A stretch of 7,058 nucleotides of DNA from JBBQSF01 sp038214085 (GTDB lineage: Bacteria > Bacteroidota > Bacteroidia > Bacteroidales > CG2-30-32-10). The stretch covers positions 1-7,058 of the forward strand of contig JBBQSF010000143.1 of NCBI GenBank assembly GCA_038214085.1, written 5' to 3'. The notes under the pieces are model-generated. The model worked only from the letters and a program-made list of their open reading frames with translations, had not been told where the DNA came from and did not search any database. This document shows, piece after piece, positions 1 through 6,657 of this stretch. Position 1 is the stretch's first letter. Each line of letters starts with the position of its first letter. Position numbers and translations under genes: made by a program.

Positions 1-274
1 GGAAAACATTCAAAAAGGCGAACAAATTATTATTCATCAAAATGCGGAAGAGCTTCAAAAGCTTGCCTTCAGTGGCATTCAGATCATTGAACCTCAACTC
101 ATTCAAGAGACTAAAAGAAAAGGAAAATTTTCAGTAATCGATCTCTATTTAGAACAAGGAATTTACCATAGAATTATTGGTTTTGTTCATAACAACGGTT
201 TTTGGATTGATGCAGGAAAGCCGGAAAACCTTATAGAAGCATCATATCTTGTTAACAGAATGCAGGATGAATAA
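1..274 (+). CDS. Sugar nucleotidyltransferase, C-terminal part (5' end outside window)
   Basis: The open frame runs from base 2 (base 1 ends the previous codon) to a TAA at 272-274 and gives the last 90 residues. The fragment carries the C-terminal signature of NTP_transferase enzymes, which join a sugar-1-phosphate to an NTP to give an NDP-sugar and pyrophosphate in the cytoplasm. Visible pieces are an AFSGIQII strand, a G-K-FSVIDLYL segment, and FWIDAGKPENL, the counterpart of the family's W-x-D-x-G-T-P-E-x-L motif. The Asp there is usually a metal ligand. The usual Thr is Lys here, a tolerated variation as far as I know. The FSGI pattern and short C-terminus resemble MurU-type (MurNAc-1-phosphate uridylyltransferase) and HddC-type enzymes more than the longer RmlA or GlgC proteins, but the substrate cannot be fixed from this fragment. 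The stop codon lies inside the start of the next gene, so the two are probably coupled. Confidence 0.85.
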   Translation, partial: ENIQKGEQIIIHQNAEELQKLAFSGIQIIEPQLIQETKRKGKFSVIDLYLEQGIYHRIIGFVHNNGFWIDAGKPENLIEASYLVNRMQDE

Positions 275-1682
275 TCAGAAAAAATATAACCTATTTTTAC
301 TGGTTCTGCTTCTGGCAGCGATATTTCCATTTATTGCCCTTTCGTTTTTTAATTATCCGTCGGCAGATGACCTTATTTACACCCATGTTGCAAAAAACAT
401 TTCGCTGTGGAGTCACATAAAAACAGTGTATCTCACATGGAGTGGCCGTTATTTCGGAACATTTATAGTTGCTGTAAACCCTCTTGTTTTCAATTGTCAG
501 ACAGGATTCTTGGTGTTCCCTATAATTCTTTTAACATTCTTTTTTGGCGGTATTTATTTTCTGATTAAGCCGCTTATTAATAATAACAACGCAATAAACA
601 GTCTAACTGCCTCTTTGATAATTCAACTTTTGATTATACAGTCATTGCGCTCACCTGTTGAGGCATTTTACTGGCTCTCTGGTGCATTTACTTATACACT
701 TTCACTTTGCATGACAATGTTTTTATTTGTTTTAATTTTTAACAAAAACAGGTCTATAATTTATTTAATTATCTCAGCTTTGCTTTCATTTTTAATTGCA
801 GGAAGCAATGAAATAATTCTTCTTTTTTCTCTGGAAATTCTCGTTATCCTGCTCCTTTATCAAATTATTACCAAGTCAATTTCAATTAAAACAATTGTTT
901 CGTTATCATGTATGTTAGCTGGTGGCCTAATACTGTTTTCTGCTCCCGGAAACAGCAACCGAATGAATGAGTTTCCCCTGCACGGCGATATTACAAGTTC
1001 ATTGATTTTATCAGCAGCAGAAAGCGTAAGAATTACTTTTTATATTCTAAAAGAGCCGTCAATAATAGTTTTCATCTTCGTCTTGTTCATATTAAGTTTT
1101 AAACGAATCCTTTTCATCCCCATTCAATTTGTCTCCAAAAAAATCATTTTCCTATTTCCATTTATAATACTTTTGGTGCTGATGAGTTTGTATTTTCCTG
1201 CCTATTATGCAATGGGCTCTGCACCACCTCCGAGAATTCATAATACTATTTCAACATTATTCCTTCTTCTATTGTTTTTCACAATAATTATTATCGGAAA
1301 CTTTTATCACCATCGATCTGAAATAGCTAAAACACCAGATATTACTGTTCGTTTGCTGATTATCATTTCAGCGATTATGCTTTATGTTTCTTTTCAGAAA
1401 AAGCCTGACAAGCCCATTGATTTCACAGGAAATATTTCCAATGCATGGAATGACCTGTTATTTCAAGCTGCTCCTTATCAAAAAGAAATGAATGAACGAT
1501 TGGTTCAAATTAATGAATCAAGGCAATCAAATCAAGACACTATAATTCTGAGCCCCATTATTCACAAACCATACACAATATTTTATCTTGATATTACAGA
1601 AAATCCTGAACATTGGCTCAACATTTCATTTCGTGAATATTATCATTTAAAATTTGTAAAATTGCAAAACAAAAAGCCCTAA
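267..1682 (+). CDS. Polytopic membrane protein, DUF6056 / GT-C-like family
   Basis: I choose ATG 267 (471 aa). The frame also opens with a TTG at 249, but the ATG sits in an ATGAATAA overlap with the upstream stop, a classic coupled start, and puts a hydrophobic helix directly at the N-terminus. About ten hydrophobic segments are visible, the first at residues 8-28 and the last near 361-376, followed by a soluble tail of about 95 residues. Motifs typical of DUF6056 proteins are present: SADD (32-35) and W-S-G-R-Y (58-62) in the first loop, Y-W-L-S-G (135-139), G-S-N-E (179-182), APGN (226-229) and PPRIHN (321-326). An acidic DD pair in the first extracytoplasmic loop is also the hallmark of GT-C glycosyltransferases using lipid-linked sugars, so a role in glycosylating a surface polymer or lipid is plausible. 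That is inference. The nucleotidyltransferase next door fits it, but no activity is shown. Confidence 0.8.
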   Translation: MNNQKKYNLFLLVLLLAAIFPFIALSFFNYPSADDLIYTHVAKNISLWSHIKTVYLTWSGRYFGTFIVAVNPLVFNCQTGFLVFPIILLTFFFGGIYFLIKPLINNNNAINSLTASLIIQLLIIQSLRSPVEAFYWLSGAFTYTLSLCMTMFLFVLIFNKNRSIIYLIISALLSFLIAGSNEIILLFSLEILVILLLYQIITKSISIKTIVSLSCMLAGGLILFSAPGNSNRMNEFPLHGDITSSLILSAAESVRITFYILKEPSIIVFIFVLFILSFKRILFIPIQFVSKKIIFLFPFIILLVLMSLYFPAYYAMGSAPPPRIHNTISTLFLLLLFFTIIIIGNFYHHRSEIAKTPDITVRLLIIISAIMLYVSFQKKPDKPIDFTGNISNAWNDLLFQAAPYQKEMNERLVQINESRQSNQDTIILSPIIHKPYTIFYLDITENPEHWLNISFREYYHLKFVKLQNKKP

Positions 1683-1683
1683 A

Positions 1684-4530
1684 ATGCAGACATTTCTTCA
1701 AAAAGTAATTGATCATGTTTTTGAAAAATTTCCGGTGGAGAATGCAGACCGCTTGTGCTTTGTGTTTCCAAACAGAAGAGCCGGACTTTATTTTAAAATG
1801 TATCTTTCGGAAAAAACCAAAAAAAATGTTTGGGCTCCTGGAATCTTTTCTGCCGAAGATTTTATTGCTTCACTTACGGGAATAGAAATTATTGATAACT
1901 TTTCGCTGCTGTTCAGATTCTACGATATATATAAAAAAGTAGAAGGCGAAAAAGCACAAACACTCGAAGAAGTACTGAACTGGTGCCCTATTCTGCTGCA
2001 AGATTATAACGACGCTGATATGTATCTTGCTGATGCAGAAGAATTATTTTCATTTCTCAGTGAAGCCAAAGCCATTTCACGTTGGGAACTTGACAACAAT
2101 GTGATACCAGAACATGTAAAAAAATATCTCGAATTCTACAATTCGCTGGGTAAATATTATGCGGAACTTAAAAAAGACCTTTTATCTAAAAACCAGGCCT
2201 ACCAAGGACTTGCATTCAGGAAAAGTGCCGAAAACATTGAAGAACTTACATCAAACCTGCAATGGGACAAGATCTTTTTTTGCGGATTTAATGCGCTAAC
2301 AACTGCCGAAGATAAAATAATGCGATCGCTATACAATTCAGGAAAGGCTGATTTGCTATGGGATTGCGACGATTACTATTTTAACAATCCTGACTTTGAA
2401 GCCGGTCGCTTTCTGCGAAAAATTGTCAGAGAATGGAAACCGAAAACTTTTTCCTGGGTTGAAGAATGTTTCAGAAACAATAAAAAAAACATTACCATTA
2501 CCGGAATATCAGGCTCAGTAAGCCAGACAAGACATGCTGGACAATTGCTTTCGCAGATAAATCCCGAAAACGAGGAACTTCCCAAAACTGCAGTGGTATT
2601 GGCCGACGAATCTCTTTTGATTCCGATGATTTATTCGGTTCCCAAAAATATTAGTGATCTTAATATTACCATGGGTTACAAACTTGCATTTTCGCCTCTT
2701 TCCGGTTTTTTTAATGCAGTTTCAGATATGCATTTCAACGCATACAGATACAGTGTAGGTAAGGATGTTCGCTTTTACTACAAGGATATAAACTATTTGT
2801 TAAGTCATCATTTTTTCTCTTATTTACAGCAGGAAATAACGGGCGCCGGAGATTTATCTGATATTATTCAAAAAACAAATAAAGTTTTTTATACACAAAA
2901 GGACATAAAAAAAACCATTGAAAATGCAGGTTTCAAGTCAAATTCGATGTTGTCAGATTTTTTTAATGATTACCGAGAAACGCCTTTGCAATACTTGAGA
3001 TTTATTGAAGAATTGATTGGCATACTAAAAAAATCCTTTGGCGAAGAAACTTCCGGAAGTGTATCAAACAAAGAAGTTTACAATGAATATTTATATAGTT
3101 TTGCTATAATTGTAAAAAAAGCCAAGGACATTATTCTTGAAGCCAATAGTATTTCAGACTTTTCCGTGCTTCACACTATTTTAAAATATTTTCTGGATAA
3201 TACCTCCCTTCCCTTTTATGGCGAACCGCTGAAAGGTCTGCAAATTATGGGGATGCTTGAAACCAGAAACCTTGATTTTGAAAATTTGATCATTCTTTCA
3301 GTAAATGAAGGGACACTTCCCGCAGGCAAAAGCCAGAATTCCTTTATTCCATTCGATATTCGCACTGAATTTGGATTGCCAACATACAAAGACAAAGAAT
3401 CAATTTTTGCTTATCATTTTTATCGCTTACTGCAAAGAGCCGAAAACATTCATATTCTTTACAACACAGTTACTGACAGCTTGAATGGCGGAGAAATCAG
3501 CAGGTTTTTGCTTCAACTCAAGCAAGAGCTGCCAAAATATGCACCACAAATCAACATTAGGGAAGAAATAATCTCGCCATCATTATCTTCCAGTATTATC
3601 AAGCCCATAAGTATTTCCAAAACGGAAATAATTATTAATGAAATGAAAGGTATGGCAGTATCAGGGTTTTCCCCCACAGCCCTGAATACTTTTATTGCGT
3701 GCCCTCTTCGTTTCTATTTTCAATATATTGCAAAAATCAAAGAACCGGAAAATACCTCCGAAACTATTGATGCTGCTACATTGGGGAGCGCCATTCACGA
3801 AGTGCTGCAAAACATTTTTGAAAAAGATATTTCACAGGTGATTAAAGCATCGTATCTAAAAGAAGTTTCTAAATCAGCAGAAGAACTTACAAAAAATGCA
3901 CTTGAAAAACATTATCCGGGCGGCGACCTCGAAAATGGGAAAAATTTGCTCATTTCAAAAGTGGCTTTAAAATATATTCAACGCTATCTTGCAATGGTGG
4001 CTAAGCGAATAGAAAATGATAATGATACCCTGATCATTCAGCAAGTGGAAGAATTTTTGAAAGCTGAACTCAATATTGATACATCAATTGGTCCGTTAAC
4101 CGTTTTGTTTAAAGGAAAAGCCGACCGCGTTGACTTGCTAAACGGGCAACAACGGATTGTTGATTACAAAACAGGAAGTACGCTCGACAAGAATTTGAAA
4201 TTCTCTGAATGGGAAGATGCAACAACAAATCCCGACAAATCTATAGTTTTGCAATTAATAATGTATTCCTGGCTATATCTCACAATGCACAGCAATGATT
4301 CCATTATGCCATGTATTATAAGTTTGAGGAATTTGAACTCCGGCGAAAAACTTCTTACAACTCCCGATAATACACATATTATTGAAAGGAAGAACCTCCT
4401 TGTAATTGAGAAATTAATTAAAGATATTATTTGTTCCATATTCGACATTTCTGTTCCTTTTATTCAAACAAGCGATGAAAAAGCATGTGAATATTGTTCT
4501 TATTCAAATGTATGCAAGCTAAGTGTCTAG
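1684..4530 (+). CDS. AddB-like PD-(D/E)XK nuclease with inactivated helicase region and Fe-S staple
   Basis: This 948-residue protein looks like the AddB-type subunit of an AddAB (RexAB) helicase-nuclease, which processes double-strand DNA ends for recombination. The C-terminal RecB-family nuclease domain (about 660-948) is intact: His705 in LGSAIHEVL, Asp814 in KADRVD, and Asp827/Lys829 in VDYKTG. The 13-residue spacing of the two Asp matches RecB. Cys673 (ACPLRFYF) with Cys935, Cys938 and Cys944 (C-x2-C-x5-C at the C-terminus) reproduces the AddB four-cysteine Fe-S staple. The middle keeps a helicase-like V-N-E-G-T-L-P (540-546). The N-terminus has FVFPNRRAGLYF where an ATPase would carry GxGKT, so I see no Walker A and expect no ATP-driven translocation by this subunit. 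That matches the 'inactivated superfamily I helicase' group. ATG 1684 follows the previous stop by one base, with no clear Shine-Dalgarno site. No AddA-type helicase gene is in the window. It is shorter than B. subtilis AddB (over 1,100 aa). Confidence 0.9.
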   Translation: MQTFLQKVIDHVFEKFPVENADRLCFVFPNRRAGLYFKMYLSEKTKKNVWAPGIFSAEDFIASLTGIEIIDNFSLLFRFYDIYKKVEGEKAQTLEEVLNWCPILLQDYNDADMYLADAEELFSFLSEAKAISRWELDNNVIPEHVKKYLEFYNSLGKYYAELKKDLLSKNQAYQGLAFRKSAENIEELTSNLQWDKIFFCGFNALTTAEDKIMRSLYNSGKADLLWDCDDYYFNNPDFEAGRFLRKIVREWKPKTFSWVEECFRNNKKNITITGISGSVSQTRHAGQLLSQINPENEELPKTAVVLADESLLIPMIYSVPKNISDLNITMGYKLAFSPLSGFFNAVSDMHFNAYRYSVGKDVRFYYKDINYLLSHHFFSYLQQEITGAGDLSDIIQKTNKVFYTQKDIKKTIENAGFKSNSMLSDFFNDYRETPLQYLRFIEELIGILKKSFGEETSGSVSNKEVYNEYLYSFAIIVKKAKDIILEANSISDFSVLHTILKYFLDNTSLPFYGEPLKGLQIMGMLETRNLDFENLIILSVNEGTLPAGKSQNSFIPFDIRTEFGLPTYKDKESIFAYHFYRLLQRAENIHILYNTVTDSLNGGEISRFLLQLKQELPKYAPQINIREEIISPSLSSSIIKPISISKTEIIINEMKGMAVSGFSPTALNTFIACPLRFYFQYIAKIKEPENTSETIDAATLGSAIHEVLQNIFEKDISQVIKASYLKEVSKSAEELTKNALEKHYPGGDLENGKNLLISKVALKYIQRYLAMVAKRIENDNDTLIIQQVEEFLKAELNIDTSIGPLTVLFKGKADRVDLLNGQQRIVDYKTGSTLDKNLKFSEWEDATTNPDKSIVLQLIMYSWLYLTMHSNDSIMPCIISLRNLNSGEKLLTTPDNTHIIERKNLLVIEKLIKDIICSIFDISVPFIQTSDEKACEYCSYSNVCKLSV

Positions 4531-4574
4531 GATAATAAATAGTTCTAAAATCCCGTTTATAAAATAAAGACTGC

Positions 4575-5267
4575 ATGAAAACCCACCTAGCAATACTATT
4601 TTTTCTAGCTGTTTTAGATTTTAACACATTAAAGGCTCAAGAGCTTTTACCCACTGAAACAAATGTTCTGGTAAATGTTACCGTTACCAATTCTAAGAAA
4701 GTCTTTTTGAAAAATGAGATTTTCAAATTCAATGGAATCAAATCAAAAAAATCTTATACAGGAATAACCAATGAAGCAGGCAAATTCTCTTTGCTATTGC
4801 CCAAAGGAGATACATACAACATCGTTTATCAAGATTTGACGGATACATCCACATACTCTCAGGTGGAAATACCTGCAACTCCCGGCAAATTTACTTCCAA
4901 ATTGAGTATAGAAGTGGAACCGGCAAAAATGTACACTCTCGAAAATGTATTTTTCGACACAGGAAAAGCTACATTCAAATCTTCATCGTACAAATCATTA
5001 AACGATCTGGTAGAAGTTATGAAACTCAAGCCAACTATGACCATTGAAATTGGCGGACATACAGACAATACAGGAACTGCTGAAATTAATATGAAGCTTT
5101 CGCAGGAAAGGGCTGATGCCGTTAGAAACTATTTGATTCAAAAAGGAATTTCAGCAACAAGAATTTCATCTAAAGGTTATGGAGACACTATGCCTGTTGC
5201 CGACAACAATACCGAAGACGGAAAATCAAAGAATAGACGAACCGAAGTAACTGTTATTAAAGAGTAA
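4575..5267 (+). CDS. Exported OmpA-domain protein (peptidoglycan-associated)
   Basis: This 230-residue protein starts with a Sec signal peptide: Lys2, a hydrophobic core at 5-14, and likely cleavage in L-K-A|Q-E at 21/22. There is no lipobox Cys, so it should be soluble in the periplasm rather than a lipoprotein. Residues 30-115 form a beta-rich domain like the carboxypeptidase-regulatory / CNA-B type (T-N-E-A-G-K-F-S-L-L-L-P-K-G at 65-78). Residues 120-230 are an OmpA C-terminal domain: FFDTGKATF, IGGHTDNTG, LSQERADAVRNYL, and KNRRTEV near the end. Asp164 and Arg179 have the same 15-residue spacing as the two OmpA residues that hold diaminopimelate, so peptidoglycan binding is likely. There is no OmpA beta-barrel. 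The gene follows the nuclease by 44 bases. The leader holds an A-rich AAATAAAG before the ATG but no convincing promoter, so read-through from upstream is possible. Confidence 0.9.
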   Translation: MKTHLAILFFLAVLDFNTLKAQELLPTETNVLVNVTVTNSKKVFLKNEIFKFNGIKSKKSYTGITNEAGKFSLLLPKGDTYNIVYQDLTDTSTYSQVEIPATPGKFTSKLSIEVEPAKMYTLENVFFDTGKATFKSSSYKSLNDLVEVMKLKPTMTIEIGGHTDNTGTAEINMKLSQERADAVRNYLIQKGISATRISSKGYGDTMPVADNNTEDGKSKNRRTEVTVIKE

Positions 5268-5291
5268 TGAAGTTATCGCAAACATAATGTT

Positions 5292-5328
5292 AAAAATTAT
5301 TATGATGCATTGAGAATGATGAATTTTT
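5292..5328 (+). terminator. Weak hairpin, possible terminator after OmpA-domain gene
   Basis: Twenty-four bases after the OmpA-domain stop, AAAAATT (5292-5298) can pair with AATTTTT (5322-5328), and inside them CATT (5308-5311) pairs with AATG (5315-5318) around a GAG loop. The arms between are unpaired and unequal, so the structure is poor and very low in GC. T-rich sequence follows (ATGTTGTTTTC). Its place fits a terminator, but AT-rich DNA makes such pairings by chance. Confidence 0.25.
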
Positions 5329-5540
5329 ATGTTGTTTTCAATAAACTGAACCAGTGCTAATGGAATTGATACAACTGATAATCATCTTTAATACAAAAAT
5401 GAAATACAAAAAGTCCAAACGACAAATTATTATTTCTACTTTGCCTATGCCAATTGAATTTCAGATATAGACTGTAAAGGCAATTTCACAGAGAAGTAGT
5501 AAAACCTTATCGATAGCAAAAGAATAATTATGAATATTTT

Positions 5541-5561
5541 ACAATTTATTGATAATATTGT
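5541..5561 (+). promoter_or_regulatory. Imperfect inverted repeat upstream of the kinase start
   Basis: The 21 bases read ACAAT, 11 bases, ATTGT: the outer five pairs are perfect and two more match inside. It ends 21 bases before the kinase ATG, where an operator for autoregulation would sit. It does not resemble the direct-repeat sites usually bound by LytTR regulators, and AT-rich sequence gives such repeats by chance. I list it as a possibility only. Confidence 0.2.
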
Positions 5562-5582
5562 ATCCTATTCCAATTATCATTA

Positions 5583-6617
5583 ATGAAAAAGTCGCATATC
5601 TTTATTCTTCACGTTATTTTCTGGATTGTATTTGTTTTTATTCCGATTATTCCGATTTTCTTTTACAAAGAACCTATATCTGCTTTTCGGATTGTTAACA
5701 TAGTTACTGTAAATCTATGCGACATTCTAAATTTTTACACTTTTTATTTTCTGCTGATTCCAATTTTTACGAGGCAAAAAAAGATTGCACTATCCATATC
5801 AGGTAGTCTTGTGTTTGTATTTATTTTCACAATAGTTCGCATTTATGCACTTCAAACTGCCCACCATCTCACGGGTGTGAGTCCTCCAAGCGATAAATAC
5901 CTGATTGAATTTGGCAATATTCCTGTTGTGGCCGAACTCGCAAGCTATTCAATACTTTTTACAGGATTTTCATTTTTAATTTATCTCGTAATTGACCGAT
6001 TTACAGCCCAGAAACAGAAATCAGAACTTCAGGCACAAAATAAGGCAGGCGAACTTCTGCTTTTACGCTCACAGCTTAATCCTCATTTTTTATTCAATAC
6101 ACTGAATAATATATATTCGCTGGTTAATAAAAAAGATGATTTTGCTCCAGATGCGATCACTAAACTTTCCGATATTTTACGTTATGTGTTATACGAAGCA
6201 AATAGCGAAAGGGTGAATCTTGCCAAAGAAATTGAATACCTGCAGAGTTATATCGAACTGCAAAAGCTCAGAATGACAGAGAAGGACTTTGTTGAATTTA
6301 CAGTAAAAGGCGATGTGAATAATGCCGAAATTGCTCCAATGCTTCTGATTCCCTTTATTGAAAATGCGTTCAAACATGGTGCTAAGAGGAATGTTTCTCC
6401 GGGAATAAAAATTGAAATTACTGTTGATGAATTTATTACCTTTAGGATTTCCAATTATATCAATTCTAACACACAAATCAATAAAGATAAAATGGGCGGA
6501 GTGGGTCTGAATAACGTAAAAAGACGCTTAGATCTGCTGTATCACGGACGGCATCTCATTGATATTTCACAAAGTGAAGAACTGTTCCGTGTTGAATTGT
6601 CTTTAAAAAATAATTAA
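5583..6617 (+). CDS. LytS/YehU-type sensor histidine kinase (His_kinase family)
   Basis: This 344-residue protein is an inner-membrane kinase of the short LytS-like class common in Bacteroidota. Four hydrophobic helices lie at about 5-27, 36-61, 68-90 and 112-138, with only short loops between, so there is no separate periplasmic sensor domain. A charged, Gln/Lys-rich linker (139-157, probably coiled coil) leads to the phosphoacceptor motif SQLNPHFLFN with His168. The ATPase part has the N-box FIENAFKHG (Glu260, Asn261, His265) and the G-box GGVGLNNVKRRL (from Gly305). All catalytic elements are present, so it should autophosphorylate and pass phosphate to the response regulator encoded 40 bases downstream. 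ATG 5583 puts TM1 at the N-terminus. Its signal is unknown; the bundle may sense membrane or wall state, or a ligand within the membrane. Confidence 0.92.
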   Translation: MKKSHIFILHVIFWIVFVFIPIIPIFFYKEPISAFRIVNIVTVNLCDILNFYTFYFLLIPIFTRQKKIALSISGSLVFVFIFTIVRIYALQTAHHLTGVSPPSDKYLIEFGNIPVVAELASYSILFTGFSFLIYLVIDRFTAQKQKSELQAQNKAGELLLLRSQLNPHFLFNTLNNIYSLVNKKDDFAPDAITKLSDILRYVLYEANSERVNLAKEIEYLQSYIELQKLRMTEKDFVEFTVKGDVNNAEIAPMLLIPFIENAFKHGAKRNVSPGIKIEITVDEFITFRISNYINSNTQINKDKMGGVGLNNVKRRLDLLYHGRHLIDISQSEELFRVELSLKNN

Positions 6618-6657
6618 ATCGAGATCCGTTAACAGTAAATTTTGAAATATTAATGCC

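Larger units (their letters stand above)
5268..5582 (+). other. 315-base intergenic region between ompA-like gene and kinase
   Basis: This is the only long gap in the window and is strongly AT-rich, with stops in all frames. It must hold the 3' end of the upstream transcript and, because the kinase is separated from everything before it, probably the promoter of the two-component operon. I see a weak hairpin shortly after the OmpA-domain gene and an imperfect inverted repeat just before the kinase; both are listed separately. No good Bacteroidota promoter (TTG, then TAnnTTTG) could be placed. I see no tRNA, riboswitch or convincing small gene. Confidence 0.6.

Noticed and set aside
2376..2585. 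Minus-strand frame of 69 codons inside the nuclease gene
   Set aside because: It lies fully opposite a well-supported gene and has no motif; it is a shadow frame.
4164..4448. Minus-strand frame of 94 codons opposite the nuclease C-terminus
   Set aside because: The opposite strand encodes the DYK nuclease motif and the region up to the Fe-S cysteines, so this is a shadow.
4859..5068. Minus-strand frame of 69 codons opposite the OmpA domain
   Set aside because: The plus strand carries clear OmpA motifs here, and the minus-strand product shows nothing recognisable.
5437..5443. TACTTTG as a Bacteroidota -7 box
   Set aside because: It is one base shorter than TAnnTTTG, and there is no TTG at the expected distance upstream.
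5360..5470. A 36-codon frame (ATG 5360 to TAG 5468-5470) in the intergenic gap
   Set aside because: It has no ribosome binding site, no recognisable motif, and a low-complexity Ile/Lys-rich product expected from AT-rich non-coding DNA.
5553..5560. TAATATTG as a -7 box for the kinase gene
   Set aside because: It has one mismatch to TAnnTTTG, no TTG at suitable spacing, and would leave a very short leader. It overlaps the inverted repeat, but that alone is not support.
6189..6476. Minus-strand frames opposite the kinase domain (also 6248-6454)
   Set aside because: They overlap each other and the conserved kinase N-box region; both are shadows.
6633..6645. A separate promoter (AAATTTTG) for the response regulator
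   Set aside because: The match is poor, no -33 element is present, and the start would lie only a few bases from the ATG. Co-transcription with the kinase is simpler.
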